Source: Thioalkalivibrio sp.
GTDB lineage: Bacteria > Pseudomonadota > Gammaproteobacteria > Ectothiorhodospirales > Ectothiorhodospiraceae
Assembly (NCBI GenBank): GCA_003555285.1
Contig: PWGH01000076.1
Location: 1 to 9,773, forward strand
DNA: 9,773 bases
Reading direction: 5' to 3'
Shown: positions 1 to 5,581 of the stretch, piece by piece
Layout of the letters: the number at the start of each line of letters is the position of its first letter
Numbering within the stretch: position 1 is the stretch's first letter
Notes under the pieces: generated by a model
Seen by the model: only the letters and a program-made list of their open reading frames with translations
What the model was told of the DNA's origin: nothing
Database searches by the model: none
Translations under genes and position numbers: made by a program

Positions 1-1
1 A

Positions 2-88
2 TCGCCCCTGTTGGTGTACGCCGGGGAAGAGGAACGCGACCAACGCGGCGTCGCGGTCATGCCCTGGACTTCCCTGGGAAGACCTTGA
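2..88 (+). CDS. C-terminal fragment of a probable DUF4143-type AAA ATPase
   Basis: The frame is open from the window edge and ends with TGA at 86-88, giving 28 residues that include LLVYAGEEE and GVAVMPWTSL. Many AAA+ ATPases with a C-terminal DUF4143 domain end in this pattern (LVYGGxxS...GVxVLPWxxL). Only the tail is visible, so the call rests on one short motif and is tentative. The stop lies at the edge of the IS200/IS605-like remnant, whose possible right cleavage tetranucleotide (TCAA on the minus strand, 85-88) overlaps it. That could mean the element inserted exactly at the gene end or trimmed it. It could also be the tail of an unrelated protein. Confidence 0.4.
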   Translation, partial: SPLLVYAGEEERDQRGVAVMPWTSLGRP

Positions 89-152
89 CCCGATGCGCGG
101 CAAGCCCCGCCGTTCAGGGCGGGGAAGGATCGCGCGGACGGCGAAGCCGTCT
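83..152 (-). mobile_element. IS200/IS605-like right end with hairpin
   Basis: A perfect 7-bp stem, CCCCGCC (105-111) and GGCGGGG (118-124) around a 6-nt loop, lies 35 nt beyond the tnpA remnant stop on the minus strand. A second small stem, GACGGC/GCCGTC, spans about 138-152. IS200/IS605 elements carry subterminal hairpins at their ends that the TnpA HUH transposase recognises, and right ends are often cleaved after TCAA. Here minus-strand TCAA falls at 85-88. Position and orientation relative to tnpA fit a right end, but the cleavage point is inferred. Confidence 0.5.
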
Positions 153-159
153 TGGGTTT

Positions 160-468
160 TCAGTGTGGGCTCCGCTGCTGTTCGATGTACTGGCGGATGG
201 TCGCAACGGGCGCACCGCTACCGCTCCCGGCCAAGTCGGACGGCGACCAGAGCGTGCCTTGCCCATACCGCGGCTCCAGGTCGGGCCGTTCCTTGCACAG
301 CAGGCGGCCGGCTACGCCCTTCAGACGGTTCACGAGGTTCGAGACGGCCACCTTCGGCGGGTATGCCACCTGCCGGTGAACAGGATCATCCTCGCCTTGC
401 ACTTCGAGCCGTTGCGCCTCGACGTCGGTGGAGGCTGTAGCCGGAGCCCCCGGGTTCGTTCGCGGCAT
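160..468 (-). pseudogene. tnpA: Degenerate IS200/IS605 tnpA (HUH tyrosine transposase), C-terminal part
   Basis: The minus-strand frame of 102 residues matches the C-terminal two-thirds of IS200-type TnpA from about residue 14 onward: VAYPPKVAVSNLVNRLKGV, then LWSPS, then GAPVATIRQYIEQQ. Intact relatives read DHVHLLVAYPPKVAVS. Here the first His of the HUH metal-binding motif is Pro and the two Leu are Arg and Gln (DPVHRQVAY), so the nuclease centre is broken. The catalytic Tyr of the QYIEQQ helix is kept. The N-terminal portion is missing, since homology stops near position 430 and the preceding residues look random. Full-length TnpA is about 140-150 residues. This is a dead remnant; it has no tnpB partner in the window. 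Confidence 0.7.
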
Positions 469-694
469 TCCACCGGACGTTCAGCACGGCACGCTCGACC
501 GCTTCCGGGATGCCCCTGGCCTTGAGCGCGGGACCCCGACGACCACGCTCTTCGCGAATCGCTTTTCGGTCGGGAGGGTCTCCGGGGATCGGTTCGGCCA
601 TGCACTCGGGGTGATGTTCTCCCTGATCGTGACGCAGTGCGTCGTCGTACGGCCGACGACTGGCGGGCATGAGCGTGGCGTAGCGTTGCCGTCG

Positions 695-823
695 CTAGGC
701 CTGGAATGCCGGGCAGTGGGGCTCGGGTTCCAGGCCGGTTTCGCGGGAGTACCGGGCACGCAACTGCCGGGCTTTCCGCTCATATTCGGACGCCGTTTTT
801 TCGTTGATGGTATTCGTGTTCAT
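695..823 (-). pseudogene. 42-codon ORF, possible N-terminal remnant of a larger gene
   Basis: The minus-strand ORF starts at ATG 823 and ends at TAG 695. It encodes 42 residues beginning MNTNTINEKTASEYERKA, a hydrophilic, helix-prone sequence that looks like genuine protein rather than a random GC-rich frame. A purine-rich stretch (GGGGAAGG on the minus strand) lies about 15 nt upstream of the start. Its style recalls the N-termini of tyrosine-recombinase-like proteins of plasmids and genomic islands, but I cannot assign a family. No convincing continuation is seen in the other minus frames between 480 and 695. It sits directly beside the 23-bp tandem repeats at 845-936, which would lie in its promoter region. 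Confidence 0.3.
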
Positions 824-844
824 GATCTTGTGCGCCTTCCCCTC

Positions 845-936
845 GTTACCCCCGATTTTTGGAGAGCGTTAACCCCGACCGTTTTTCGCTGTTACCCCCG
901 AGCGTTTTTCGCTGTTACTCCCGATTTCCTGTTTTT
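845..936. repeat. Four tandem 23-bp repeats (IS21-type terminal repeats or iteron-like)
   Basis: Units start at 845, 868, 891 and 914, exactly 23 bp apart. Each begins GTTAMYCCCGA, and units 2 and 3 end in CGTTTTTCGCT. IS21-family elements carry several about 20-bp repeats inside each end that bind IstA, and this spacing fits such an end with its istAB genes lost. Iterons of a plasmid origin would look similar. No transposase or replication gene adjoins it, so the assignment is inference; the repeat itself is certain. Confidence 0.6.
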
Positions 937-1271
937 TCCATCCAGTCACCATGACCTTGCGTGGCCCGCCCGTTGCCCTGCCATGAAGGGCCGGGTCGCA
1001 CCCCAATACAACACGTACTGCACGAGGATTTTTCCGGGTATCCCCGTGGGTTTTCCTGTGGATTTCCGGGTGGGTCACCCGCTCATTCATGGCGCACCTC
1101 GCCGAAGAGCAGGAACACCCAGGCTCGTTGGATCGGGACGAAAAACGGGGTCGCGGACGCGTGACGATGGCCATGCCGCTGAGCCAAAACCGGCAGGCAA
1201 CCACCGGGATGCCGGTTTTCCTTCCGGACAGACCCGATCATCAGGCCGTCTCCGGGATGTTCGACACGACA
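937..1271. other. Intergenic stretch without a supported gene
   Basis: This 335-bp stretch lies between two short-repeat arrays. The open frames here (for example a 67-codon plus frame from 961 and longer minus frames) have low-complexity Arg/Pro/Gly-rich or mixed composition with no recognised motif and no convincing ribosome binding site. It may be what remains of a mobile element after loss of its transposase genes, given the repeat arrays on both sides, although the two arrays differ in sequence. Confidence 0.4.
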
Positions 1272-1337
1272 TGAAGCCACACAGAGCCACGTGTGAGGCC
1301 ATACAGAGCCACGCGTGAAGCCACACAGAGCCACGTC
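1272..1337. repeat. Three tandem 22-bp repeats (IS21-type end candidate)
   Basis: Units start at 1272, 1294 and 1316. Each has the form TGARGCCAYACAGAGCCACG followed by two variable bases, and a partial fourth (TGAGACCAC) follows at 1338. The sequence differs from the 23-bp array at 845-936, so the two are unlikely to be the ends of one element. Ordered short repeats of about 22 bp at the edge of a mobile-element graveyard suggest another IS21-family terminus. There are no spacers of CRISPR length. Confidence 0.55.
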
Positions 1338-1348
1338 TGAGACCACCG

Positions 1349-2083
1349 GTGGCCTCACCTGCGACCACCTGCGGTATCCATGATTTCGCAAGTCCGTGTT
1401 TCACCGATGCTTTCGGAAAGGCACCGCGCGGAACAAATTGTGCGCACGCGGGGGCACACCGGTTTCCTCGAAAAATTCCCCGCGTCTCCCGCACGGCCGG
1501 CGGCGCGCGCCGGGCCGGGTTCGTCGCGGGGTGCGCGGGCTGGGAACCGGCCGCGGACTGGCCTGCGGGCACGCGGCTCAACGACCGTTCGCTGCACCGC
1601 CTGATGGAGGGGCTGCGGCTGCTCGAGGGGCTCCCGGAGGCGAAGCTGGTGGTCAGTGGCGGCAGCCGCCGTGCCGACGAGGCGCCGGTGGCGCAGGGGT
1701 ATGCCGCGGCCGCGCAGGCACTCGGCGTGAATCCCGAGCGCATCGTGGTGCTGGACATGCCCACCGATACCGCGCAGGAGGCGTACGCGGTGCGCGAATT
1801 CCTGGGCACGGAGGCGCGCTTCGTGCTGGTGACGTCGGCCTCGCACATGCCGCGCGCGGTGCGGCACTTCGAGCGCGTGGGGCTTTCACCCATTGCAGCG
1901 CCCGCGCATTACCTGACGGGGCGCGACGGCCCGGACCGGCTGAGGTACTGGGTGCCGTCGTCGGATGCGCTGCGCAAGACGGAGCGTGCGGTGTACGAGT
2001 ACCTGGGGCTGCGGGCGCTGGAGCTCGATCATCGGCCCGGCACCGCCGGTTGCCAGATGACCGGGGAACCGAGTAGGATTTAA
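1349..2083 (+). CDS. ElyC/YdcF-family (DUF218) protein, 5'-truncated, copy A
   Basis: This is the longest of five elyC-like copies. ElyC of Escherichia coli is an inner-membrane protein with a periplasmic DUF218 domain needed for envelope (peptidoglycan/lipid carrier) homeostasis. Homology starts near 1535 (WEPAADWPAGTRLNDRSL) and runs to the end: KLVVSGGSRRAD, APVAQGYAAAAQALGV, VLDMPTDTAQEAYAV, FVLVTSASHMPRAVRHFER, LRYWVPSSDALRKTERAVYE. The SASHMPRA motif and the TxxxEA segment typical of DUF218 are intact. The N-terminal membrane segments and the first beta strand with the VVLGGG loop are absent. Residues before about 1535 are Arg/Ala-rich and unlike the family, so the gene is probably broken even though the frame is open from GTG 1349; an internal ATG at 1603 is the next start. 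The TAA stop lies inside the palindrome upstream of parD. Confidence 0.7.
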   Translation: MASPATTCGIHDFASPCFTDAFGKAPRGTNCAHAGAHRFPRKIPRVSRTAGGARRAGFVAGCAGWEPAADWPAGTRLNDRSLHRLMEGLRLLEGLPEAKLVVSGGSRRADEAPVAQGYAAAAQALGVNPERIVVLDMPTDTAQEAYAVREFLGTEARFVLVTSASHMPRAVRHFERVGLSPIAAPAHYLTGRDGPDRLRYWVPSSDALRKTERAVYEYLGLRALELDHRPGTAGCQMTGEPSRI

Positions 2084-2089
2084 TCCTAC
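2073..2089. promoter_or_regulatory. Perfect palindrome upstream of parD, candidate ParD operator
   Basis: GTAGGATT and AATCCTAC form 8-bp arms around a central T, a perfect inverted repeat that begins 38 bp before the parD ATG. ParD antitoxins bind palindromes through an N-terminal ribbon-helix-helix domain and repress their own operon, so this is a good operator candidate. The stop codon of elyC copy A (TAA, 2081-2083) lies inside it. A terminator is less likely because there is no T-tract and the stem is AT-rich. Confidence 0.55.
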
Positions 2090-2110
2090 CTCATCGTATC
2101 CGGGACTCCG

Positions 2111-2383
2111 ATGCGTAGCACGCAGCAACTCAGCATTACCCTGCCGATAGAGTTGGCCAAGGCGGTCAAGGCCAAGGTAGCCTCAGGCGCGTATGCCAGC
2201 GAAAGTGAAGTGCTCCGTGAGGGTTTGCGCGCACTGATGGAGCGCGACCGGGCAGTGGAAAGCTGGCTTCGTGAAGAGGTCGCTCCGGCCTACGATGCGC
2301 TGCGTGCGGACCCGGCTCGGGCGGTGGCAAGCGAGAACGTCCGGGCACGGCTCGATGCCGAGCACAAGCTGAAGTCTGGCTGA
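2111..2383 (+). CDS. parD: ParD-family ribbon-helix-helix antitoxin
   Basis: This is the 90-residue antitoxin of a type II TA pair. It neutralises ParE by direct binding and represses the operon. Residues 1-45 (QLSITLPIELAKAV, GAYASESEVLREGLRAL) have the RHH layout: a beta strand with alternating residues, helix 1, then the SESEVLREGLR second helix that is a hallmark of the ParD/CC2985 family. The C-terminal half, rich in Ala, Arg and Glu, is the expected toxin-wrapping arm. The ATG at 2111 is chosen because the family starts about 8 residues before the beta strand. No strong Shine-Dalgarno is seen. It ends 2 nt before parE, which supports translational coupling. Length is normal for the family. 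Confidence 0.9.
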   Translation: MRSTQQLSITLPIELAKAVKAKVASGAYASESEVLREGLRALMERDRAVESWLREEVAPAYDALRADPARAVASENVRARLDAEHKLKSG

Positions 2384-2385
2384 AC

Positions 2386-2697
2386 ATGCGGGTCTCGGTG
2401 GTCTTCACGCCGGAGGCCGAGGCCCAGTTGCTTTCCCTTTACCGCTTCATCGCCGCGCGGGCGACACCCGCTGTGGCTCAGCGCTATGTCTCCGGAATGA
2501 TCGAGTACTGCGAGAGTCTGCGTACGTTTCCACATCGCGGAATGCGGCGGGACGATATACGGCCCGGCTTGCGGATCACCAATTTTCGGAAACGGGTTGT
2601 GGTGGCCTTCGCCGTTGACCAGGACCGAGTGGAGATCATCGGCGTTTTCTATGGCGGAAGAGATTTTGAAACGGCCCTGGCTGAGGAGGCCGTGTAG
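2386..2697 (+). CDS. parE: ParE/RelE-superfamily toxin
   Basis: This 103-residue protein has the RelE/ParE fold. MRVSVVFTPEAEAQLLSLYRFI is the first strand and long helix, followed by a second helix to CESLRTFPHRGMRRDD, then RPGLRITNFRKRVVVAFAV and VEIIGVFYGGRDFETAL, the closing strands and C-terminal motif. ParE toxins inhibit DNA gyrase while RelE members cleave mRNA on the ribosome; ParD as partner favours the ParE type, but the target cannot be proven from sequence. The GGRD near residues 90-93 corresponds to the conserved (G/H)xRD of the family. The TAG stop (2695-2697) lies within the first bases of a REP hairpin, so the REP abuts or trimmed the gene end. Length is normal, so the toxin is probably intact. 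Confidence 0.9.
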   Translation: MRVSVVFTPEAEAQLLSLYRFIAARATPAVAQRYVSGMIEYCESLRTFPHRGMRRDDIRPGLRITNFRKRVVVAFAVDQDRVEIIGVFYGGRDFETALAEEAV

Positions 2698-2717
2698 GAG
2701 CGTGCCTCGCACGCGAA
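2693..2717 (+). repeat. REP hairpin 1
   Basis: TGTAGGAGCGTGCCTCGCAC followed by GCGAA contains a perfect 6-bp stem, GCGTGC (2700-2705) and GCACGC (2709-2714) with loop CTC. The same unit recurs at 5961 and 7938. This is the layout of REP sequences mobilised by RAYT transposases, which are relatives of IS200 TnpA. A second small inverted repeat, GGGGTC-A-GACCCC, follows at 2738-2750. Confidence 0.75.
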
Positions 2718-2790
2718 TCGGCGTTGGATGAGGAGCAGGGGTCAGACCCCGGTTTGGGGCCCCCGCTTCGAACCCCGAGGAACGCCGCAA

Positions 2791-2846
2791 AAAATGTTGC
2801 TCATTTCATTCAAAAAAGCTACGGTGACTGAAATGAGCAACATTTT
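2791..2846. promoter_or_regulatory. 18-bp perfect inverted repeat with embedded promoter, operator of the XRE/AbiEii module
   Basis: AAAATGTTGCTCATTTCA (2791-2808) and its exact reverse complement (2829-2846) flank a 20-bp spacer. A plausible sigma-70 promoter overlaps it: TTGCTC at 2797-2802, a 17-bp gap, then TACGGT at 2820-2825. The left arm therefore covers the -35 and the right arm starts just after the -10, ending 9 bp before the ATG at 2856. That is the expected geometry for autorepression by the XRE antitoxin encoded next. The region is AT-rich compared with its surroundings. Confidence 0.7.
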
Positions 2847-2855
2847 GGGGGCGAT

Positions 2856-3320
2856 ATGCCGGCCAGCATCCCGCATGTGACGACAGAGACGCTGCAGCGC
2901 CATGCCCGTGAACTGGCGCAGGTGTTGCGCCAGCGCCGCAAGGCTTTGGGCGTGACGGTCCAGAATGCGGCCGCTGCGGCAGGGATGTCTCGCGACACCT
3001 GGTATCGCATGGAGCGCGGCGAGCTGACGGTCACCATCGCGGCCTGGTTCAACGCGCTCGCGGTATTGGGGCTGCGCTTTGGTGTCGGGTTGGATCGGCC
3101 GGAAACCGAGGCTGTGCCGACCGATTCCATCCCGCTGGCAATCGCCTTGGCCGATTATCCGCAGCTTGCGGCGCTTGCCTGGCAGATGGGTGAGAAGACG
3201 GTGCTGACGCCGCGCGAGGCGTTCGGTGTCTATGCGCGGAATGAGCGGCATCTGAATGTGGCCGCGTTGACGCCGCGGGAAAAAGCCTTGATCGACAACC
3301 TGCGCACGCTGTTTGCCTGA
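2856..3320 (+). CDS. XRE-family HTH antitoxin of an AbiEii-type module
   Basis: This 154-residue protein has a lambda-Cro/XRE helix-turn-helix at about residues 18-75: LAQVLRQRRKALGVTVQNAAAAAGMSRDTWYRMERGE, where VQNAAAAAG and SRDTWYRME are the two HTH helices. The C-terminal half (about 95-154), ending TPREKALIDNLRTLFA, is conserved in XRE proteins paired with nucleotidyltransferase toxins. Its probable roles are to repress its own operon through the 18-bp inverted repeat directly upstream and to counter the downstream enzyme. A good ribosome binding site (GGGGG at 2847-2851) precedes the ATG by four bases. Only two nucleotides separate its TGA from the GTG of the next gene. Other XRE roles are possible, but the neighbour makes antitoxin the best reading. 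Confidence 0.8.
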   Translation: MPASIPHVTTETLQRHARELAQVLRQRRKALGVTVQNAAAAAGMSRDTWYRMERGELTVTIAAWFNALAVLGLRFGVGLDRPETEAVPTDSIPLAIALADYPQLAALAWQMGEKTVLTPREAFGVYARNERHLNVAALTPREKALIDNLRTLFA

Positions 3321-3322
3321 TC

Positions 3323-4015
3323 GTGTTTGCCCGACCGCATCACCAGCGTATTCACGAAGTGCTGCTGGCGCTGGATGCAGTCTTGCTGCGCGAACACGAG
3401 TGTTACTTTGGTGGCGGCACGGCGATTGTCTTGCAGCGCGATGAGTATCGCGAATCCGTCGATGTCGACTTCGTGGTGTCGGATCTCACGCGCTACCGCG
3501 CGTTGCGCAGGGTGCTGCAGGACCGCGACACCTTGGCGCGGTTCTTTGGACTGGGGCGAGGCCCGCTCGCGGCGCTGCCAGAGGTGCGTGCGGATCAGTA
3601 TGGGATCCGCTCGGCGTTGCCACTGAAGACCGGTTCGATCCCGTTCGAGATCGTGTTCGAGGCGCGCATTACCTTCGACAGGCCCGGCCCCGAGGATCAG
3701 ATTGTCGGCATCGCTACGCTGACGCAGGTGGATCTTGTGGCCACCAAGTTGCTCGCCAACGTGGATCGCTGGGCCGATGACGGTGTGATGAGTCGCGACA
3801 TCCTGGATCTGGCGATGCTGCAGCCGACACCGAAAACCTGGAGCGCTGCCGTGCGGAAGGCCGAAGACGCATACGGCGCGGCCGTGTTGCAATCGCTGAA
3901 AAAGGCACGCGCGCGATTGCTCGACGATCCGCAGCGCCTTGCGCGCTGTATCGAGGTGCTGCAAGTCAGTACGCCACAGGCGCTTCTTTACCAACGCCTG
4001 AAGGCACTGCCTTGA
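3323..4015 (+). CDS. AbiEii/AbiGii-type nucleotidyltransferase toxin
   Basis: This 230-residue protein belongs to the AbiEii/AbiGii (PF08843) branch of the polymerase-beta nucleotidyltransferases. The active-site signature is clear: FGGGTAIVLQ (residues 29-38) followed by ESVDVDF (44-50), giving the GG/GS...DxD metal-binding pair at D47 and D49. Further conserved features are VDLVATKLLANVDRW (137-150; K142, D148) and SRDILDLAML (157-166). Relatives such as AbiEii and MenT transfer nucleotides to an RNA or other target and act in phage defence or as TA toxins. Which nucleotide and target are used here cannot be told. It starts with GTG at 3323, two bases after the antitoxin stop, so translation is probably coupled. 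No in-frame ATG lies near the start. The frame is full length and looks intact. Confidence 0.85.
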   Translation: MFARPHHQRIHEVLLALDAVLLREHECYFGGGTAIVLQRDEYRESVDVDFVVSDLTRYRALRRVLQDRDTLARFFGLGRGPLAALPEVRADQYGIRSALPLKTGSIPFEIVFEARITFDRPGPEDQIVGIATLTQVDLVATKLLANVDRWADDGVMSRDILDLAMLQPTPKTWSAAVRKAEDAYGAAVLQSLKKARARLLDDPQRLARCIEVLQVSTPQALLYQRLKALP

Positions 4016-4068
4016 GCAGGCATTCGGGGCAATCGTGCAAAGCGGCGAGGGCGTTGGGATTGGCTTCG

Positions 4069-4160
4069 TGAAGCTGGCCACCCATTCCGCGTGTAGCGGG
4101 CCGTGGATTCCACGTGAAGCCGGCCACTCGTTCCGGGGATGCCGGCCACCCGGCTATCGG
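4069..4160. repeat. Four tandem 23-bp repeats, array 1 (also at 8854-8945)
   Basis: Units start at 4069, 4092, 4115 and 4138, each 23 bp. The shared core is GAAGCYGGCCACYC with TTCC near the unit end. The same four units, in the same order and with few differences, occur at 8854-8945. Both arrays lie just upstream of an elyC tail copy. On the minus strand the unit reads GGTGGCCGGC, a pattern that resembles the repeated IstA-binding sites in IS21-family ends. No istA or istB gene remains in the window. Confidence 0.7.
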
Positions 4161-4199
4161 AGCAAAGCGACGCGGGTTGGGTATGGTTACGGGAATCGG

Positions 4200-4592
4200 G
4201 TCCTCGGGGTCAAGTCGCCGGGTGGCACGGCGCCCGTGGCGCAGGGTTACGCACAGGCCGCGCAGGCACTCGGGGTGGATCCCGCGCGCATCGTGGTGCT
4301 GGACACGCTCACGGACACCGCGCAGGAGGCGTATGCGGTGCGGGAATTCCTGGGCACGGAGGCGCGCTTCGTGCTGGTCACGTCGGCCTCGCACAGGCGG
4401 CGCTCGGTGCGGCACTTCGAGCGCGCGGGGCTTTCACCCATTGCCTCGCCGACGCACTACTTGACGGGGGGCGACGGCCCGGACCGGCTTCGGTACTGGG
4501 TGCCATCGGCCGGCAACCTGCGCAAGACCGAGCGGGCCGTGCACGAGAACCTGGGACTGCTGGCGCTGGAACTCGATCACCGGGGACGGTAG
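4200..4592 (+). pseudogene. elyC/ydcF-like 3' fragment, copy B
   Basis: From about 4200 the plus frame carries the last 130 or so codons of the same DUF218 gene as copy A: APVAQGYAQAAQALGVDPAR, VLDTLTDTAQEAYAV, FVLVTSASH, YWVPSAGNLRKTERAVHE, and the natural end LELDHRGR followed by TAG. The 5' half is missing and is replaced by the 23-bp repeat array plus about 40 bp shared with copy E. The family motif SASHMPRA is changed to SASHRRRS, a change shared with copy C. The frame stays open back to 4035, but that upstream part is repeat DNA and not protein-like. Non-functional by itself. Confidence 0.8.
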
Positions 4593-4665
4593 AGAGTTGG
4601 GGTCTGCGCCGCAGGTGAACGGGGGTTGGGTTGCGGCCCGGGCGTTGGGTGCGCCTGCGGTGCGG
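4593..4665. repeat. REP-tail-like spacer between copy B and tacT
   Basis: GGCCCGGGCGTTGGGTGCGC near 4637-4656 resembles the stretch that follows REP hairpins at about 6001 and 7863 (GGCC(C)GGGCGTT...GCGC). The hairpin itself is missing here, so this may be a worn REP unit at the junction between the elyC tail and the next TA module. Confidence 0.35.
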
Positions 4666-5172
4666 TCAACTTTGCGTTCGAACGAAACGGCGCGCGTCTT
4701 TAAGCAACAGAATCCGTTGCCGATCTTGCAGGGGCGTGGGCTCGAAGCCGAAACGGCGATAAAACGCATCGGCCTCAGCATCGATCGGGTGCGTCAGCAG
4801 CGCCCGGATTCCGGCCTGTTCCGCGACGGCGACCGTACGCATGATGGCGTCCTGAAGCAGGCTGTAACCCAGGCCCTGCTTCTGGTAGTCCAGGTCAACA
4901 GCCAGTCTCGCCAGGATGACCAGTGGGATCGGGTACCGCCCCATTCCGCGCCGAACCCGCTCGGGGGCTTCCAGCGTGTCAATCTGTCCTACCGTCAGAC
5001 TGTAGTACCCGGCGACGCGATCCGAATCGCAGGCAACGAAGGTTCTCGCCGAACCGCTGCCTTGGGCCTGCAGCGCATGTTGTAGCAGCCAGGCCGTGAG
5101 CGCGGGTTTGCCGCAGTCAAATTTTTCCAGCCGGTGGGATGCATCCAGCGCCTGCGGCGCCGAGAACCTCAT
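4666..5172 (-). CDS. tacT: GNAT-family acetyltransferase toxin, TacT type
   Basis: This 168-residue GNAT protein is in the size range of TacT/AtaT toxins, which acetylate the amino group of aminoacyl-tRNAs and stop translation. The acetyl-CoA loop (R/Q)xxGxG is visible as QKQGLG at residues 97-102, after the typical strand PIPLVILARLAVD (81-93). FYRRFGF (137-143) carries the Tyr used as general acid in TacT. The ATG at 5172 is chosen because it overlaps the antitoxin stop (ATGA, 5169-5172) and the protein then begins MRFSAPQALDASHRLEKFDC, the standard family start. A longer frame upstream to 5568 only reads through the antitoxin gene. The partner is a DUF1778 protein, matching known TacAT pairs. 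It appears intact. The exact tRNA target is unknown. Confidence 0.9.
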   Translation of the reverse strand: MRFSAPQALDASHRLEKFDCGKPALTAWLLQHALQAQGSGSARTFVACDSDRVAGYYSLTVGQIDTLEAPERVRRGMGRYPIPLVILARLAVDLDYQKQGLGYSLLQDAIMRTVAVAEQAGIRALLTHPIDAEADAFYRRFGFEPTPLQDRQRILLLKDARRFVRTQS

Positions 5173-5456
5173 TTGCTGGGCCACACCGGTTGGCGAGAAA
5201 ACAGATCCGCCAACCCCGGGTTTACCGTCTCGGGGCGATCGAGCATTTTCAGGAGGGCCTGGTACTGACTGCCAGAAACCATGAACAAGCGTTGATCGAG
5301 CAAGGTCTGTTCGGCAGCCTGATAGGCGGCGTCGAGAATGAAGTCCGTCAGCGACTTGTGGGCCACTTCGGCAGCACGGCGCAGCACTGTCTCCTGCTCG
5401 GGGGTTGCGCGCAGGCCAAGACGGGCGGAGCGATGCGTGGTGTTGGCAGCGGGCAT
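5169..5456 (-). CDS. tacA: DUF1778 antitoxin, TacA type
   Basis: This 95-residue protein starts at ATG 5456 (MPAANTTHRSARLGLRAT). Residues 9-50 form a ribbon-helix-helix: RLGLRATPEQETVLRRAAEVAHKS as strand and helix 1, then LTDFILDAAYQAAEQ as helix 2, the DUF1778 signature. The C-terminal half (QRLFMVSGSQYQALLKMLDRP) matches the segment that in TacA wraps around the acetyltransferase and blocks it. The upstream in-frame extension to 5519 is not family-like, so the shorter start is preferred. The stop overlaps the toxin start by ATGA. RHH antitoxins of this type repress their own operon, and a short inverted repeat lies upstream. Confidence 0.88.
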   Translation of the reverse strand: MPAANTTHRSARLGLRATPEQETVLRRAAEVAHKSLTDFILDAAYQAAEQTLLDQRLFMVSGSQYQALLKMLDRPETVNPGLADLFSRQPVWPSK

Positions 5457-5473
5457 GGCGGGACTCCATCGGG

Positions 5474-5499
5474 TGTACGAATGCCGCCATGTTAGTACA
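5474..5499. promoter_or_regulatory. Weak inverted repeat upstream of tacA, possible operator
   Basis: TGTAC (5474-5478) and GTACA (5495-5499) are inverted over a 16-bp gap, 18 bp upstream of the tacA ATG. Arms of five bases are short and could arise by chance. The place is right for a TacA-TacT operator, hence its listing. Confidence 0.25.
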
Positions 5500-5581
5500 A
5501 AAGACGCATGCCGGTCCAAGGTCCGTTTCGAAAGGCCCCCAAGGTGGATGACCGAATTTGCGGATCACGTTCGTCTCTGAC

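Noticed and set aside
428..1318. 296-codon plus-strand open frame as a gene
   Set aside because: It runs across the tnpA remnant, the 23-bp array and the 22-bp array. Composition is Arg/Pro/Gly/Phe mixed with no motif. It is open by chance in GC-rich DNA.
1272..1337. CRISPR array
   Set aside because: The 22-bp units are directly adjacent with no unique spacers; the same holds for the 23-bp arrays at 845, 4069 and 8854.
1355..1893. Minus-strand open frames of 170 and 268 codons opposite elyC copy A
   Set aside because: They are antisense shadows of the conserved DUF218 frame, with low-complexity Arg/Ala/Ser sequence.
2738..2780. tRNA-like TTCGAACCCC and GGGGTC/GACCCC inverted repeat as an RNA gene or terminator
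   Set aside because: No cloverleaf can be drawn around the TTCGAA, and there is no T-tract after the stem. It looks like GC-rich filler after the REP.
3230..4081. 283-codon minus-strand frame opposite the AbiEii-type gene
   Set aside because: The plus-strand gene has clear nucleotidyltransferase motifs. The antisense frame has Gln/His/Arg-rich shadow composition and no start context.
4035..4199. Upstream extension of copy B's frame as a native N-terminus
   Set aside because: These codons come from the 23-bp repeat array and linker, not from a DUF218 protein, and the same DNA recurs at 8854.
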